A DNA stretch of 64,000 nucleotides from Pseudocitrobacter corydidari (GTDB lineage: Bacteria; Pseudomonadota; Gammaproteobacteria; Enterobacterales; Enterobacteriaceae). Location of the stretch: the NCBI RefSeq assembly GCF_021172065.1, contig NZ_CP087880.1:4130583-4194582 (forward strand), given 5' to 3'. The notes beneath the pieces are model-generated. The model saw nothing but the letters and a program-made list of their open reading frames with translations. It made no database searches and had not been told where the DNA came from. Each line of letters starts with the position of its first letter. Position 1 is the stretch's first letter. Made by a program: the position numbers and the translations under genes. Shown piece by piece: positions 16,389-25,214 of the stretch.

Positions 16389-16408
16389 GCCGGATTTTCC
16401 GGCGCTTT
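16384..16408. terminator. Terminator at the end of the BIME array
   Basis: AAAGCGCCGGA-TTT-TCCGGCGCTTT, a perfect 11-bp stem. It reuses the AAAGCGCCGG that joins the BIME units. It sits just past the stop of the SRPBCC gene and can serve both convergent transcripts, although the following T-run is short. Confidence 0.7.
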
Positions 16409-16412
16409 GTCG

Positions 16413-16829
16413 TTATGCGTGAAAATTGTTTTTCAGCGCCACCAATCCATCCTGATAGATACCGGTAAACAGCGCTTCAGCCTCGGCGTCAGAAACGTTA
16501 ACCGGCGTAAATTCTCCTGACCACTCCACGCGGGAAATTCGGCTATCGTCAGTGGCAACGACGGTGATCGTCGACAGATAATCCACCACCGGGAACGGCG
16601 CCTGAATAATGGAGTAGGTATAGCTCCGCTGACGGTTGTCGAACGCTTCCAGGCGCTCAATGACGGTACCGCCATCAGAGGTGGTCAGCGAGCGAACGCG
16701 CCCACCTTCAGAAATGACGCTTTTTGGGATGAACGGCAGCCAGTCAGGTAGGGTGTCGAAGCCACCCATTAACTGCCAGATGTCATCGGCGGATGCCGGG
16801 ATTTCAATAGAGACCAGTGTTTTAGCCAT
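16413..16829 (-). CDS. SRPBCC-family protein (polyketide cyclase/dehydrase-like)
   Basis: 138 residues. N-terminal MAKTLVSIEIPASADDIWQLMGGFDTLPDWLPF is the typical opening of the START/Bet v1-like lipid or ligand-binding fold, and VERLEAFD-type and SRVEWSGEF strands follow. Members bind small hydrophobic ligands or act as cyclases; no substrate can be named. The start at 16829 has GAGAG upstream; the frame runs eight codons further. It is the last gene of a three-gene operon after an AKR and an SDR, 34 bases from the SDR. Confidence 0.8.
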   Translation of the reverse strand: MAKTLVSIEIPASADDIWQLMGGFDTLPDWLPFIPKSVISEGGRVRSLTTSDGGTVIERLEAFDNRQRSYTYSIIQAPFPVVDYLSTITVVATDDSRISRVEWSGEFTPVNVSDAEAEALFTGIYQDGLVALKNNFHA

Positions 16830-16863
16830 GATATTTTCTCTCTTAGTTTTCAATTTATTAGGG

Positions 16864-17661
16864 TTACATTGTTAAGGTGTCGACGACACCGCCATCGACG
16901 CGCAGGGCGGCGCCCGTTGTTGCCGATGAAAGCGGTGATGCCAGGTATACGGCCAGATTCGCGACTTCTTCGACATCCGCCGCGCGCTGGATGATTGAGC
17001 TTGGGCGCGAGGACTTCACAAATTCATCGGCCTGATCGCGCAGGCTACGGCCTGACTGTTTTGCTGCGTCGGCGAGCATTGCCTGCAGGCCATCGGTAAA
17101 CGTTGGCCCAGGTAAAATGGCGTTAACGGTGACGCCAGTGCCAGCCAGTCGTTTGGCCAGACCGTGTGAAACGGCGAGGTTGGCCGCTTTCGTCACGCCG
17201 TAGTTGATCATGTCGCCAGGGATAGCGACGCCAGACTCGGAAGAGACAAAAATAATGCGTCCCCAGCCTTGCTTCGCCATGGTGGCGGCATAGTGCCGGG
17301 ACAGGCGTACGCCAGAGAGCACATTCGTGCTGTAGAACTGTGTCCACTCGCTGTCGGGTACAGTGAAAAAGTCGTTGTCATTGAAAATGCCAAGGTTATT
17401 CACCAGTACGTCGGCTTCAGGTACCGCGGCAAACAATGCGTCGGCACCGTCAGCCGTCGCCAGGTCGGCAACCACACCGCGTAACGCGGCATCGGGAACC
17501 TGTGCGGTGATGCTTTCCATGGCACGAGTGACGCCATCCTGTTTACGGCCAACTACCACCACGGTCGCGCCCGTTTTGGCTAAACCTGTTGCGATCCCAA
17601 GGCCAATGCCCGAGGCTGAGCCGCTCACCACGGCGACTTTGCCGGTAAGATCAAGTTTCAT
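16864..17661 (-). CDS. Short-chain dehydrogenase/reductase (SDR)
   Basis: 265-residue classical SDR. The cofactor motif is GSASGIG (14-20) in place of TGxxxGIG, and the structural NNAG appears as NNLG (88-91). The active site has serine near 141 and Tyr154-x3-Lys158 (YGVTK). The C-terminal TTGAALRVDGGVVDTLTM is typical. The residue after the GxxxGIG beta-strand is GRK, suggesting NADP. Substrate unknown. It lies between the AKR (44 bases upstream) and the SRPBCC gene. Confidence 0.85.
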   Translation of the reverse strand: MKLDLTGKVAVVSGSASGIGLGIATGLAKTGATVVVVGRKQDGVTRAMESITAQVPDAALRGVVADLATADGADALFAAVPEADVLVNNLGIFNDNDFFTVPDSEWTQFYSTNVLSGVRLSRHYAATMAKQGWGRIIFVSSESGVAIPGDMINYGVTKAANLAVSHGLAKRLAGTGVTVNAILPGPTFTDGLQAMLADAAKQSGRSLRDQADEFVKSSRPSSIIQRAADVEEVANLAVYLASPLSSATTGAALRVDGGVVDTLTM

Positions 17662-17705
17662 ATATTTTCTCGTCGCGTTATTGGGGCCTTGCGGCCCCGT
17701 GAGGG

Positions 17706-18716
17706 TTAACGGATTGGCAGTGGTGCGTTTTCGGCAACCAGATTCTGTCGGCGCATCTCTTCCCAGAAAGCTGCCGGGATAGTGGCTTTCAGTGCGGCCA
17801 GGTCTTCAGCCATGCGGCCAGGACGGCTGGAGCCAGGAATGACGGCAGCAACAGCCGGGTTTGCCAGCGCGAACTGCAGTGCCGCAGCCTTCACATTGAC
17901 GTTGAACTGCGCAGCAATTGACTGAATTTTTGCAACTTTCTGACGCATTTCAGGGGATGCTTTCTGGTATTCAAAGTAATCGCCGCCCGCCATAACACCA
18001 GAGCTGTAAGGGCCACCGACCACGATATCGACATTCTGTTCCAGCGCTTCCGGCATCAAACGCTGCAATGCGCGCGAGTGGTCAAGCAGCGAGTAGCGGC
18101 CCGCCAGCAGGAAGGCATCGGGCTGCGGTTCATCCAGTGCCAGCGTTAATTCTGGCGGCTCAACGCGGTTAACGCCCAGCCCCCAGGCTTTGATGACGCC
18201 TTCATCACGCAGACGCGACAGCGTGCGGAAAGCACCGGTACGGGCAATGTTGAACTGCTCCAGCCAGTTGTCGCCGTAAAAATCTTGTGCAGGATCGTGG
18301 ATCCAGACGATATCAATACGGTCCGTTTTCAAACGTTTCAGGCTGTCTTCAATCGAACGCATGGTGGCGTCGGCGGAATAGTCGTTGAGAATTTTGTTTT
18401 TCAGGCCGTGCTCGAAAAGCCCGCCTTTCTCACCGAAATCACGGTTTGCCGGATCTTCCATTTCGTCCAGCATGATGCGGCCGACTTTGGTGCTCAGTAC
18501 ATATTCATCACGTGGATACTGTGACAGCGCTTCACCCATGCGAATTTCAGAAAGGCCGGAACCGTATAACGGCGCGGTATCAAAATAACGAACGCCCAGG
18601 TCCCAGGCTTCTTTAACGGTAGCCAGCGCTTCTTCTTGCGGAATAGCACGGAACATATTGCCCAGCGGTGCGCCGCCAAAACCGATGTTTGCAGGTAACA
18701 GATTTTTAATGCTCAT
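17706..18716 (-). CDS. Aldo/keto reductase
   Basis: 336 residues, AKR TIM barrel. The catalytic tetrad is visible as Asp46, Tyr51 (YFDTAPLYG), Lys77 (STKVG) and the histidine of VWIHDP near 140. The C-terminal AAVIPGSSRPGRMAEDL is the NADP pocket. The sequence resembles the D-threo-aldose 1-dehydrogenase / pyridoxal 4-dehydrogenase branch, but the substrate cannot be fixed. It is the first gene of the AKR-SDR-SRPBCC operon and divergent from a LysR regulator. A GGGGCC/GGCCCC hairpin (17683-17698) lies between it and the SDR. Confidence 0.85.
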   Translation of the reverse strand: MSIKNLLPANIGFGGAPLGNMFRAIPQEEALATVKEAWDLGVRYFDTAPLYGSGLSEIRMGEALSQYPRDEYVLSTKVGRIMLDEMEDPANRDFGEKGGLFEHGLKNKILNDYSADATMRSIEDSLKRLKTDRIDIVWIHDPAQDFYGDNWLEQFNIARTGAFRTLSRLRDEGVIKAWGLGVNRVEPPELTLALDEPQPDAFLLAGRYSLLDHSRALQRLMPEALEQNVDIVVGGPYSSGVMAGGDYFEYQKASPEMRQKVAKIQSIAAQFNVNVKAAALQFALANPAVAAVIPGSSRPGRMAEDLAALKATIPAAFWEEMRRQNLVAENAPLPIR

Positions 18717-18807
18717 AAGATGTCCTCTTTATCTGGAATACAGGAAGGGCGTTTTCGCTCTCGTCCTGTGACGCTGATCACATTACCTTGCCAGGTTGTG
18801 ACTTGAT

Positions 18808-18835
18808 AGGACATAATTAGTCTAACTTGAGTCCT
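18808..18835. promoter_or_regulatory. Candidate LysR operator between the AKR operon and its regulator
   Basis: The palindrome TTAG-T-CTAA (18817-18825) lies inside the wider inverted repeat AGGAC...GTCCT (18808-18835), in the 131-base gap between divergent starts. This is the usual place for a LysR recognition site. Confidence 0.4.
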
Positions 18836-18847
18836 TTGAGGTCTAAC

Positions 18848-19753
18848 ATGATCGATTTACGACAATTGAAATACTTCGTCGCAGTGGCGGAAGAGGAACA
18901 TGTCGGGCGTGCGGCAGAGCGGTTGCATATCTCGCAATCGCCGCTCAGCCGTCAGATAGCGCAACTGGAGGAGCGTCTTGGGCTGATGCTATTTGAGCGT
19001 AACCAGCAGCGTATTCGCCTGACGGCGGATGGGCAGACGTTTCTGGCGGAGACGCGCTCGCTGTTAACGCATGCCACGCGCCTGGAGTCGCTTGGGAAGC
19101 GTCTGGGGCGTGGTGAAGATGGCGGACTGTGTATTGGTTTTATAGAGAACGCGATGCACTCCGGCGTACTTTCCACTGCCCTGCGCACATTACGTCAGTC
19201 TCGCCCGGATGTGCATATCGCGCTCTACAGCCAGCCCCCGGCTACGCAAATTGAAGGGCTGCGTCAACGTAGCCTGGATTTTTCGCTGGTGGATGCGCCG
19301 CCGACAGAAGGTGAGCAGGATCTGGAATATATTCAGGTACTTGATGACAGAATGCTGCTGGCGTTACCGCAGAACCATCCGCTGGCGTTGCTCGATACGT
19401 TACGCCCGGAACAACTGGCTGAGCAGGAGTGGATTGCGGTTGTCCATAATGATGACGCACATTCGCGTGATGGTTTTGTGGCGGCCTGCGTGAAGGCTGG
19501 GTTTAACCCGGATATCCGTCTGGAAGCGGGAGAGCCATTAACTGCGCTGGGGCTTGTGGCTGCCGGGCTGGGGCTGGCGCTGATTCAGCACAGTCTGCGC
19601 CATAATGCGCCGGAAGGCGTGGTACTGCGTGAGCTGCCCTGGATGCACTACTCCACTCAGTTGTGGGCCGCCTGGCATAAAGCGAATCAGCGCCCGCTGG
19701 TCTCGCACTTCCGGGAAATTCTGCGCGCCAACCCTACTGCCGCGACCGTCTGA
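18848..19753 (+). CDS. LysR-family transcriptional regulator
   Basis: 301 residues. The N-terminal winged helix-turn-helix is MIDLRQLKYFVAVAEEEHVGRAAERLHISQSPLSRQIAQLEE, followed by an effector-binding domain (about 90-290). Start 18848 has GAGGT six bases upstream; the frame begins seven codons earlier without a site. By the standard divergent arrangement it should control the AKR-SDR-SRPBCC operon. The effector is unknown. Confidence 0.88.
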   Translation: MIDLRQLKYFVAVAEEEHVGRAAERLHISQSPLSRQIAQLEERLGLMLFERNQQRIRLTADGQTFLAETRSLLTHATRLESLGKRLGRGEDGGLCIGFIENAMHSGVLSTALRTLRQSRPDVHIALYSQPPATQIEGLRQRSLDFSLVDAPPTEGEQDLEYIQVLDDRMLLALPQNHPLALLDTLRPEQLAEQEWIAVVHNDDAHSRDGFVAACVKAGFNPDIRLEAGEPLTALGLVAAGLGLALIQHSLRHNAPEGVVLRELPWMHYSTQLWAAWHKANQRPLVSHFREILRANPTAATV

Positions 19754-19872
19754 TAACCCAAAGCAGCAAGGATGCTGCCAAAAGAACACAATAGACATAC
19801 AAAAATCAGGTGTTACTATCACATTGACAGTATCAATGAGTACGCGTGTTTCATTTACGGCCAGGAACGCTG

Positions 19873-20010
19873 ATGATGACAACATTACTACCCGATTTCG
19901 CAACACCTTCATCCAGCACTCTCCTTTACGGTGAGCGTCATCCCGACGCCTGTACACCGTCTGGCTCTCTCTCTTCTTTCCTTCTTATCCCGGAGGGGAA
20001 TCGTCGCTGA
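19873..20010 (+). CDS. Possible 45-residue leader ORF upstream of yhiI
   Basis: Frame MMTTLLPDFATPSSSTLLYG... ending PEGNRR, with AGGA seven bases before the ATG. A hairpin with arms CGCGTGT/ACACGCG (20012-20040) starts right after its stop, and yhiI begins 63 bases later. I do not recognise the peptide. Size and position fit a regulatory leader, but it could be a chance frame. Confidence 0.35.
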   Translation: MMTTLLPDFATPSSSTLLYGERHPDACTPSGSLSSFLLIPEGNRR

Positions 20011-20011
20011 A

Positions 20012-20040
20012 CGCGTGTTCGGCGCGCATTGTGACACGCG
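20012..20040 (+). promoter_or_regulatory. Hairpin in the yhiI leader
   Basis: CGCGTGT and ACACGCG form a 7-bp stem with a GC-rich loop directly behind the candidate leader ORF; a 10-bp palindrome GTTAGCTAAC follows at 20043-20052. The rest of the 320-base gap 19754-20073 shows no other gene. Confidence 0.4.
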
Positions 20041-20073
20041 TGGTTAGCTAACAGGGATTATGGCGGGTCGAGT

Positions 20074-21141
20074 ATGGACAATATTAAGCGTCATTTGACG
20101 TGGTGGATCGTTGGCATTGTGGTGGTGGTGGCTGCCGTGGCGTGGTGGATGCTACGCCCCGCAGGCGTGCCGGACGGTTTCGCCGCCAGCAATGGCAGAA
20201 TCGAGGCCACGGAAGTGGATATCGCCACCAAAATAGCCGGACGCATCGACACTATTCTGGTATCGGAAGGGCAGTTTGTGCGTCAGGGCGAGGTGCTGGC
20301 GAAGATGGATACCCGCGTGCTTCAGGAGCAACGCCAGGAAGCTATCGCGCAAATTAAAGAAGCGGAAAGCGCGGTCGCGGCTGCGCGAGCCTTGCTGGAG
20401 CAGCGTCAGAGCGAGATGCGTGCGGCTCAGGCGGTGGTGAAGCAGCGTGATGCCGAGCTGGCATCCGTCTCTAAACGTCATACCCGTTCGCAGACGCTAT
20501 CGACGCGTGGCGCGGTGTCTGCCCAGCAGTTAGATGACGATCGCGCGGCGGCAGAGAGCGCGCGTGCGGCGCTGGAGTCGGCAAAGGCGCAGGTTTCGGC
20601 GTCTAACGCGGCGATTGAAGCGGCGCGCACCAATATCATTCAGGCACAAACCCGCGTCGAAGCGGCGCAGGCTACCGAGCGGCGCATTCAGGCCGATATC
20701 GACGATAGCGAACTGAAAGCCCCGCGCGACGGGCGTGTGCAGTATCGCGTTGCTGAGCCGGGCGAAGTGCTGGCGGCGGGCGGCCGGGTGCTCAATATGG
20801 TCGATCTCAGCGATGTATATATGACCTTCTTCCTGCCGACCGAGCAGGCGGGTTTACTGAAGATTGGCGGGGAAGCGCGTCTGGTGCTTGATGCTGCGCC
20901 TGATTTGCGCGTGCCGGCGACCATCAGTTTTGTGGCGAGCGTCGCCCAGTTCACGCCAAAAACTGTGGAAACCCGCGATGAGCGGCTCAAACTGATGTTC
21001 CGCGTGAAAGCGCGCATACCGCAGGAATTGCTGCAACAGCATCTGGAGTATGTGAAAACCGGGCTGCCGGGGATGGCGTGGGTGCGTCTGGATGAACAGC
21101 AACCCTGGCCGGATGACCTGGTGGTGAGGCTGCCGCAATGA
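20074..21141 (+). CDS. yhiI: HlyD-family membrane fusion protein YhiI
   Basis: 355 residues. One N-terminal membrane segment (about 10-26, WWIVGIVVVVAAVAWWML), a biotinyl-lipoyl-like half-motif (GRIDTILVSEGQFVRQGEVLAKMD), a long alanine-rich coiled coil (about 85-215) and a second half-motif ELKAPRDGRVQYRVAEPGEVL. This is the periplasmic adaptor pattern. Its stop overlaps the rbbA start (ATGA), so it is the first gene of the yhiI-rbbA-yhhJ operon, probably an export system whose substrate is unproven. Confidence 0.93.
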   Translation: MDNIKRHLTWWIVGIVVVVAAVAWWMLRPAGVPDGFAASNGRIEATEVDIATKIAGRIDTILVSEGQFVRQGEVLAKMDTRVLQEQRQEAIAQIKEAESAVAAARALLEQRQSEMRAAQAVVKQRDAELASVSKRHTRSQTLSTRGAVSAQQLDDDRAAAESARAALESAKAQVSASNAAIEAARTNIIQAQTRVEAAQATERRIQADIDDSELKAPRDGRVQYRVAEPGEVLAAGGRVLNMVDLSDVYMTFFLPTEQAGLLKIGGEARLVLDAAPDLRVPATISFVASVAQFTPKTVETRDERLKLMFRVKARIPQELLQQHLEYVKTGLPGMAWVRLDEQQPWPDDLVVRLPQ

Positions 21142-23873
21142 GCGGCCAGGTACGGGAACCTGTCGCGCAGCTTGAAGGCGTCGGCCAGCGTTACGGCGCG
21201 ACGGTGGCGTTAAAGAACATTACGCTGAACATTCCCTCACGCTGCATGGTGGGGTTGATTGGCCCGGACGGTGTGGGCAAATCGAGCCTGCTGTCGCTGA
21301 TTTCCGGCGCGCGGGTGATTGAGCAGGGCAATGTGATGGTGCTCGGCGGCGATATGCGCGATGCGGCGCACCGCCGCGATGTCTGCCCGCGTATCGCCTG
21401 GATGCCGCAGGGGCTGGGCAAAAACCTCTATCACACGCTGTCGGTGTATGAAAACGTCGATTTTTTCGCGCGCCTGTTTGGCCACAACAAAGCGGAGCGT
21501 GAAGCGCGGATCAGCGAACTGCTGAACAGCACCGGGCTGGCCCCGTTCCGCGATCGCCCCGCCGGGAAGCTTTCTGGTGGGATGAAGCAAAAGCTGGGGC
21601 TGTGCTGCGCGTTGATCCACGACCCGGAACTGCTGATCCTCGATGAACCCACAACCGGCGTTGACCCGCTTTCGCGCGCGCAGTTCTGGGATCTGATCGA
21701 CAGCATCCGCGAACGACAAAGCAACATGAGCGTGCTGGTCGCGACCGCATACATGGAAGAAGCAGAGCGCTTCGACTGGCTGGTGGCGATGAACGCCGGG
21801 GAAGTGATGGCGACGGGCAGCGCGCAACAGCTACGGGATAAAACCGGCAGCGAGACGCTGGAGCAGGCATTTATCGCCCTGTTGCCAGAGGCGCAGCGGC
21901 AGGCGCATAAACCGGTCGTCATTCCGCCGTATCAGGCAGAAAATGCAGAAATCGCCATTGAAGCGCGCGATCTCACCATGCGTTTCGGCGATTTTGTCGC
22001 GGTCGATCATGTGAATTTTCGTATTCCGCGCGGCGAGATTTTTGGTTTTCTCGGCTCCAACGGCTGCGGTAAATCGACCACCATGAAGATGCTCACCGGC
22101 CTGTTGCCTGCCAGCGAAGGTGAGGCCTGGCTGTTCGGCCAGCCCGTTGACCCGAACGATATCGAAACCCGCCGCCGTGTGGGGTATATGTCGCAGGCGT
22201 TCTCGCTCTACAGTGAACTCACCGTACGGCAAAACCTGGAGCTTCACGCTCGCCTGTTTCATATTCCCGAAGCGGAAATCCCGGCGCGCGTCGCGGAAAT
22301 GAGCGATCGCTTTATGCTCACCGACGTCGAGGACGCGCTGCCCGCCTCGCTGCCGCTGGGCATTCGCCAGCGTTTGTCGCTGGCGGTAGCGGTGATCCAT
22401 CGCCCGGAAATGTTGATTCTTGATGAACCGACCTCCGGCGTGGATCCGGTGGCGCGCGATATGTTCTGGCAACTGATGGTTGATTTGTCGCGGCAGGATA
22501 AAGTCACTATTTTCATCTCCACCCACTTTATGAACGAAGCGGAGCGCTGCGACCGCATGTCGCTGATGCACGCGGGCAAAGTGCTGGCTAGCGGCACGCC
22601 GCAGGAACTGGTTGCGCGCCGTGGCGCGGCGAATCTGGAAGAGGCGTTTATCGCCTGGCTCCAGGAAGCGTCCGGCCCTGCGCCGCAGGCGCCGCCACCA
22701 GACGACATCCCGGTGACGCATGAAGCGCCACCACCGCCGCGTCAGGGGTTCAGCCTGCGCCGCCTGTTTAGCTATAGCCGCCGGGAAGCGCTGGAACTGC
22801 GGCGCGACCCGGTACGCTCGACGCTAGCGATGCTCGGCACGGTGATTCTGATGCTGATCATGGGTTACGGCATCAGCATGGACGTCGAAAACCTGCGCTT
22901 TGCCGTACTCGATCGCGACCAGACCATGAGCAGCCAGGAATGGACGCTTAATCTCGCCGGTTCTCGCTACTTTATCGAACAGCCGCCGCTCACCAGCTAT
23001 GATGAGCTGGATAAACGAATGCGGGCAGGCGACGTGGCGGTGGCGATTGAAATTCCGCCTAACTTTGGCCGTGATATCGCGCGCGGTACGCCGGTGAAAA
23101 TTGGCGTCTGGGTAGATGGCGCGATGCCGAGCCGGGCGGAAACGGTGCAGGGTTACGTGCAGGCGATGCACCAGACCTGGCTACAGGACGTCGCCAGCCG
23201 CCAGCCGACGTCAAACGCGCAGAACGGCCTGATGACCATCGAAACCCGCTATCGCTATAACCCGGATGTGAAAAGCCTTCCGGCGATTGTGCCTGCGGTT
23301 ATTCCACTGCTGCTGATGATGATCCCTTCCATGCTCAGCGCGTTAAGCGTGGTGCGTGAAAAAGAGCTGGGGTCGATCATCAACCTCTACGTTACGCCGA
23401 CGACACGGAGCGAGTTCCTGCTCGGCAAGCAGTTGCCCTACATCGTGCTGGGGATGCTCAACTTCTTCCTGCTTTGTGCGTTGTCGGTGTTTGTGTTTGG
23501 CGTTGAACACAAAGGCAGTTTCCTCACTCTGACGCTGGCGGCGCTGCTGTATGTCACCATCGCCACCGGGATGGGGCTGCTGATTTCCACCTTTATGAAA
23601 AGCCAGATCGCTGCCATTTTTGGCACCTCGATCATTACGCTGATTCCGGCGACGCAGTTCTCCGGGATGATCGATCCGGTGGCGTCGCTGGAAGGGCCGG
23701 GGCGGTGGATCGGCGAGATCTACCCGACCAGCCATTTCCTGACCATCGCGCGCGGGACGTTTTCGAAGGCGCTGGATCTGGGCGATCTCTGGCCGCTGTT
23801 CATTCCGCTGCTGATTGCTGTGCCGCTGGTGATTGGCCTGAGCGTGCTGCTGCTGAAAAAACAGGAGGGATGA
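21138..23873 (+). CDS. rbbA: ABC ATPase/permease fusion RbbA (YhiH)
   Basis: 911 residues with two nucleotide-binding domains and a C-terminal ABC-2 permease. Walker A sites GPDGVGKSS (42-50) and GSNGCGKST (306-314); Walker B LLILDEPTTGVDP and MLILDEPTSGVDP. The first signature is LSGGMKQK (about 145-152), but the second is degenerate (LPLGIRQRL). Permease segments begin around residue 560. E. coli RbbA was described as a ribosome-bound ATPase, yet the architecture and neighbours also fit an exporter with YhiI and YhhJ. Its stop overlaps yhhJ. Confidence 0.95.
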   Translation: MSGQVREPVAQLEGVGQRYGATVALKNITLNIPSRCMVGLIGPDGVGKSSLLSLISGARVIEQGNVMVLGGDMRDAAHRRDVCPRIAWMPQGLGKNLYHTLSVYENVDFFARLFGHNKAEREARISELLNSTGLAPFRDRPAGKLSGGMKQKLGLCCALIHDPELLILDEPTTGVDPLSRAQFWDLIDSIRERQSNMSVLVATAYMEEAERFDWLVAMNAGEVMATGSAQQLRDKTGSETLEQAFIALLPEAQRQAHKPVVIPPYQAENAEIAIEARDLTMRFGDFVAVDHVNFRIPRGEIFGFLGSNGCGKSTTMKMLTGLLPASEGEAWLFGQPVDPNDIETRRRVGYMSQAFSLYSELTVRQNLELHARLFHIPEAEIPARVAEMSDRFMLTDVEDALPASLPLGIRQRLSLAVAVIHRPEMLILDEPTSGVDPVARDMFWQLMVDLSRQDKVTIFISTHFMNEAERCDRMSLMHAGKVLASGTPQELVARRGAANLEEAFIAWLQEASGPAPQAPPPDDIPVTHEAPPPPRQGFSLRRLFSYSRREALELRRDPVRSTLAMLGTVILMLIMGYGISMDVENLRFAVLDRDQTMSSQEWTLNLAGSRYFIEQPPLTSYDELDKRMRAGDVAVAIEIPPNFGRDIARGTPVKIGVWVDGAMPSRAETVQGYVQAMHQTWLQDVASRQPTSNAQNGLMTIETRYRYNPDVKSLPAIVPAVIPLLLMMIPSMLSALSVVREKELGSIINLYVTPTTRSEFLLGKQLPYIVLGMLNFFLLCALSVFVFGVEHKGSFLTLTLAALLYVTIATGMGLLISTFMKSQIAAIFGTSIITLIPATQFSGMIDPVASLEGPGRWIGEIYPTSHFLTIARGTFSKALDLGDLWPLFIPLLIAVPLVIGLSVLLLKKQEG

Positions 23874-24997
23874 TGCGCCGATTACGCAATATTTATAACC
23901 TGGGCATCAAGGAGCTGCGCAGCCTGCTGGGCGATAAAGCGATGCTGGCGCTGATTGTGTTTGCCTTTACGCTGTCGGTTTATTCGTCGGCGACGGTCAC
24001 GCCGGGGTCGCTGCATCTGGCGCCGATTGCTATCGCGGATATGGACCAGTCGCAGCTTTCTAACCGTATTGTGAACAGCTTCTACCGCCCGTGGTTCCTG
24101 CCACCGGAGATGATCACCGCCGATGAAATGGACGCCGGGCTGGATGCCGGGCGCTATACCTTCGCGGTGAACATCCCGCCCAATTTTCAGCGTGATGTGC
24201 TGGCCGGGCGTCAGCCGGATATTCAGGTGAACGTTGATGCCACGCGCATGAGCCAGGCGTTTACCGGCAACAGCTACATCCAGAGCATTATCAACGGTGA
24301 GGTGAACAGTTTTGTCGCGCGCTATCGCGATAACAGCGAGCCGCTGGTGGCGCTGGAGACGCGGATGCGTTTTAACCCAAACCTTGAACCGGCGTGGTTC
24401 GGCGGGGTGATGGCGATTATCAACAACATCACCATGCTGGCGATTGTGCTGACGGGCTCGGCGCTTATCCGCGAGCGCGAGCACGGCACCGTTGAGCATT
24501 TGCTGGTGATGCCGATTACGCCGTTTGAAATCATGATGGCTAAGATTTGGTCGATGGGGCTGGTTGTGCTGGTGGTGTCCGGATTGTCGTTGGTGCTGAT
24601 GGTGCAGGGCGTGCTGGGCGTGCCGATTGAAGGATCGATCCCGCTGTTTATGCTCGGCGTGGCGTTAAGTCTGTTTGCCACTACGTCTATCGGGATTTTC
24701 ATGGGCACGGTGGCGCGCTCGATGCCGCAACTGGGGCTGTTGATGATTCTGGTGCTGTTGCCGTTGCAGATGCTCTCCGGCGGCTCGACGCCGCGTGAAA
24801 GTATGCCGCAAATGGTGCAGGACATAATGCTGTCGATGCCGACAACCCATTTTGTCAGCCTGGCGCAGGCGATTCTCTATCGCGGCGCCGGGTTTGATAT
24901 TGTCTGGCCGCAGTTTGTCACGCTGCTGGCGATTGGCGGGGTGTTTTTTATGATTGCCCTGCTGCGGTTCAGGAAGACGATTGGGACGATGGCGTAG
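23873..24997 (+). CDS. yhhJ: ABC-2 family permease YhhJ
   Basis: 374 residues, ABC-2 type membrane protein: one N-terminal segment, a periplasmic domain (about 45-180) and five C-terminal segments, with GSALIREREHGTVEHLLVMP before them. The start overlaps the rbbA stop (TGATG), preceded by AGGAGG. It probably pairs with the RbbA permease half to make the channel, with YhiI as adaptor. REP sequences follow immediately. Confidence 0.94.
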   Translation: MRRLRNIYNLGIKELRSLLGDKAMLALIVFAFTLSVYSSATVTPGSLHLAPIAIADMDQSQLSNRIVNSFYRPWFLPPEMITADEMDAGLDAGRYTFAVNIPPNFQRDVLAGRQPDIQVNVDATRMSQAFTGNSYIQSIINGEVNSFVARYRDNSEPLVALETRMRFNPNLEPAWFGGVMAIINNITMLAIVLTGSALIREREHGTVEHLLVMPITPFEIMMAKIWSMGLVVLVVSGLSLVLMVQGVLGVPIEGSIPLFMLGVALSLFATTSIGIFMGTVARSMPQLGLLMILVLLPLQMLSGGSTPRESMPQMVQDIMLSMPTTHFVSLAQAILYRGAGFDIVWPQFVTLLAIGGVFFMIALLRFRKTIGTMA

Positions 24998-25006
24998 CCT
25001 GGGGTT

Positions 25007-25193
25007 GCCGGATGGCGCTGCGCTTATCCGGCCTACTGGAACGTGCGAGCATTGATGGATGCGGTGGCGGGGTTTGCCGGATGGCGGCTACACCTTATCC
25101 GGCCTACGGGAACATACGAGCGTTAATGAATGCTGCCGGATGGCGAAAGTCGTCAATGAATTCGTAGGCCGGATAAGCGCAGCGCCATCCGGC
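25007..25193. repeat. BIME cluster between yhhJ and the padC regulator
   Basis: Three full REP units (25007-25036, 25076-25107, 25164-25193 inverted) and a partial one (25132-25148) between convergent genes. No gene is seen in the gap. Confidence 0.85.
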
Positions 25194-25214
25194 ATTTCCC
25201 TGCACCGTAGTTCC

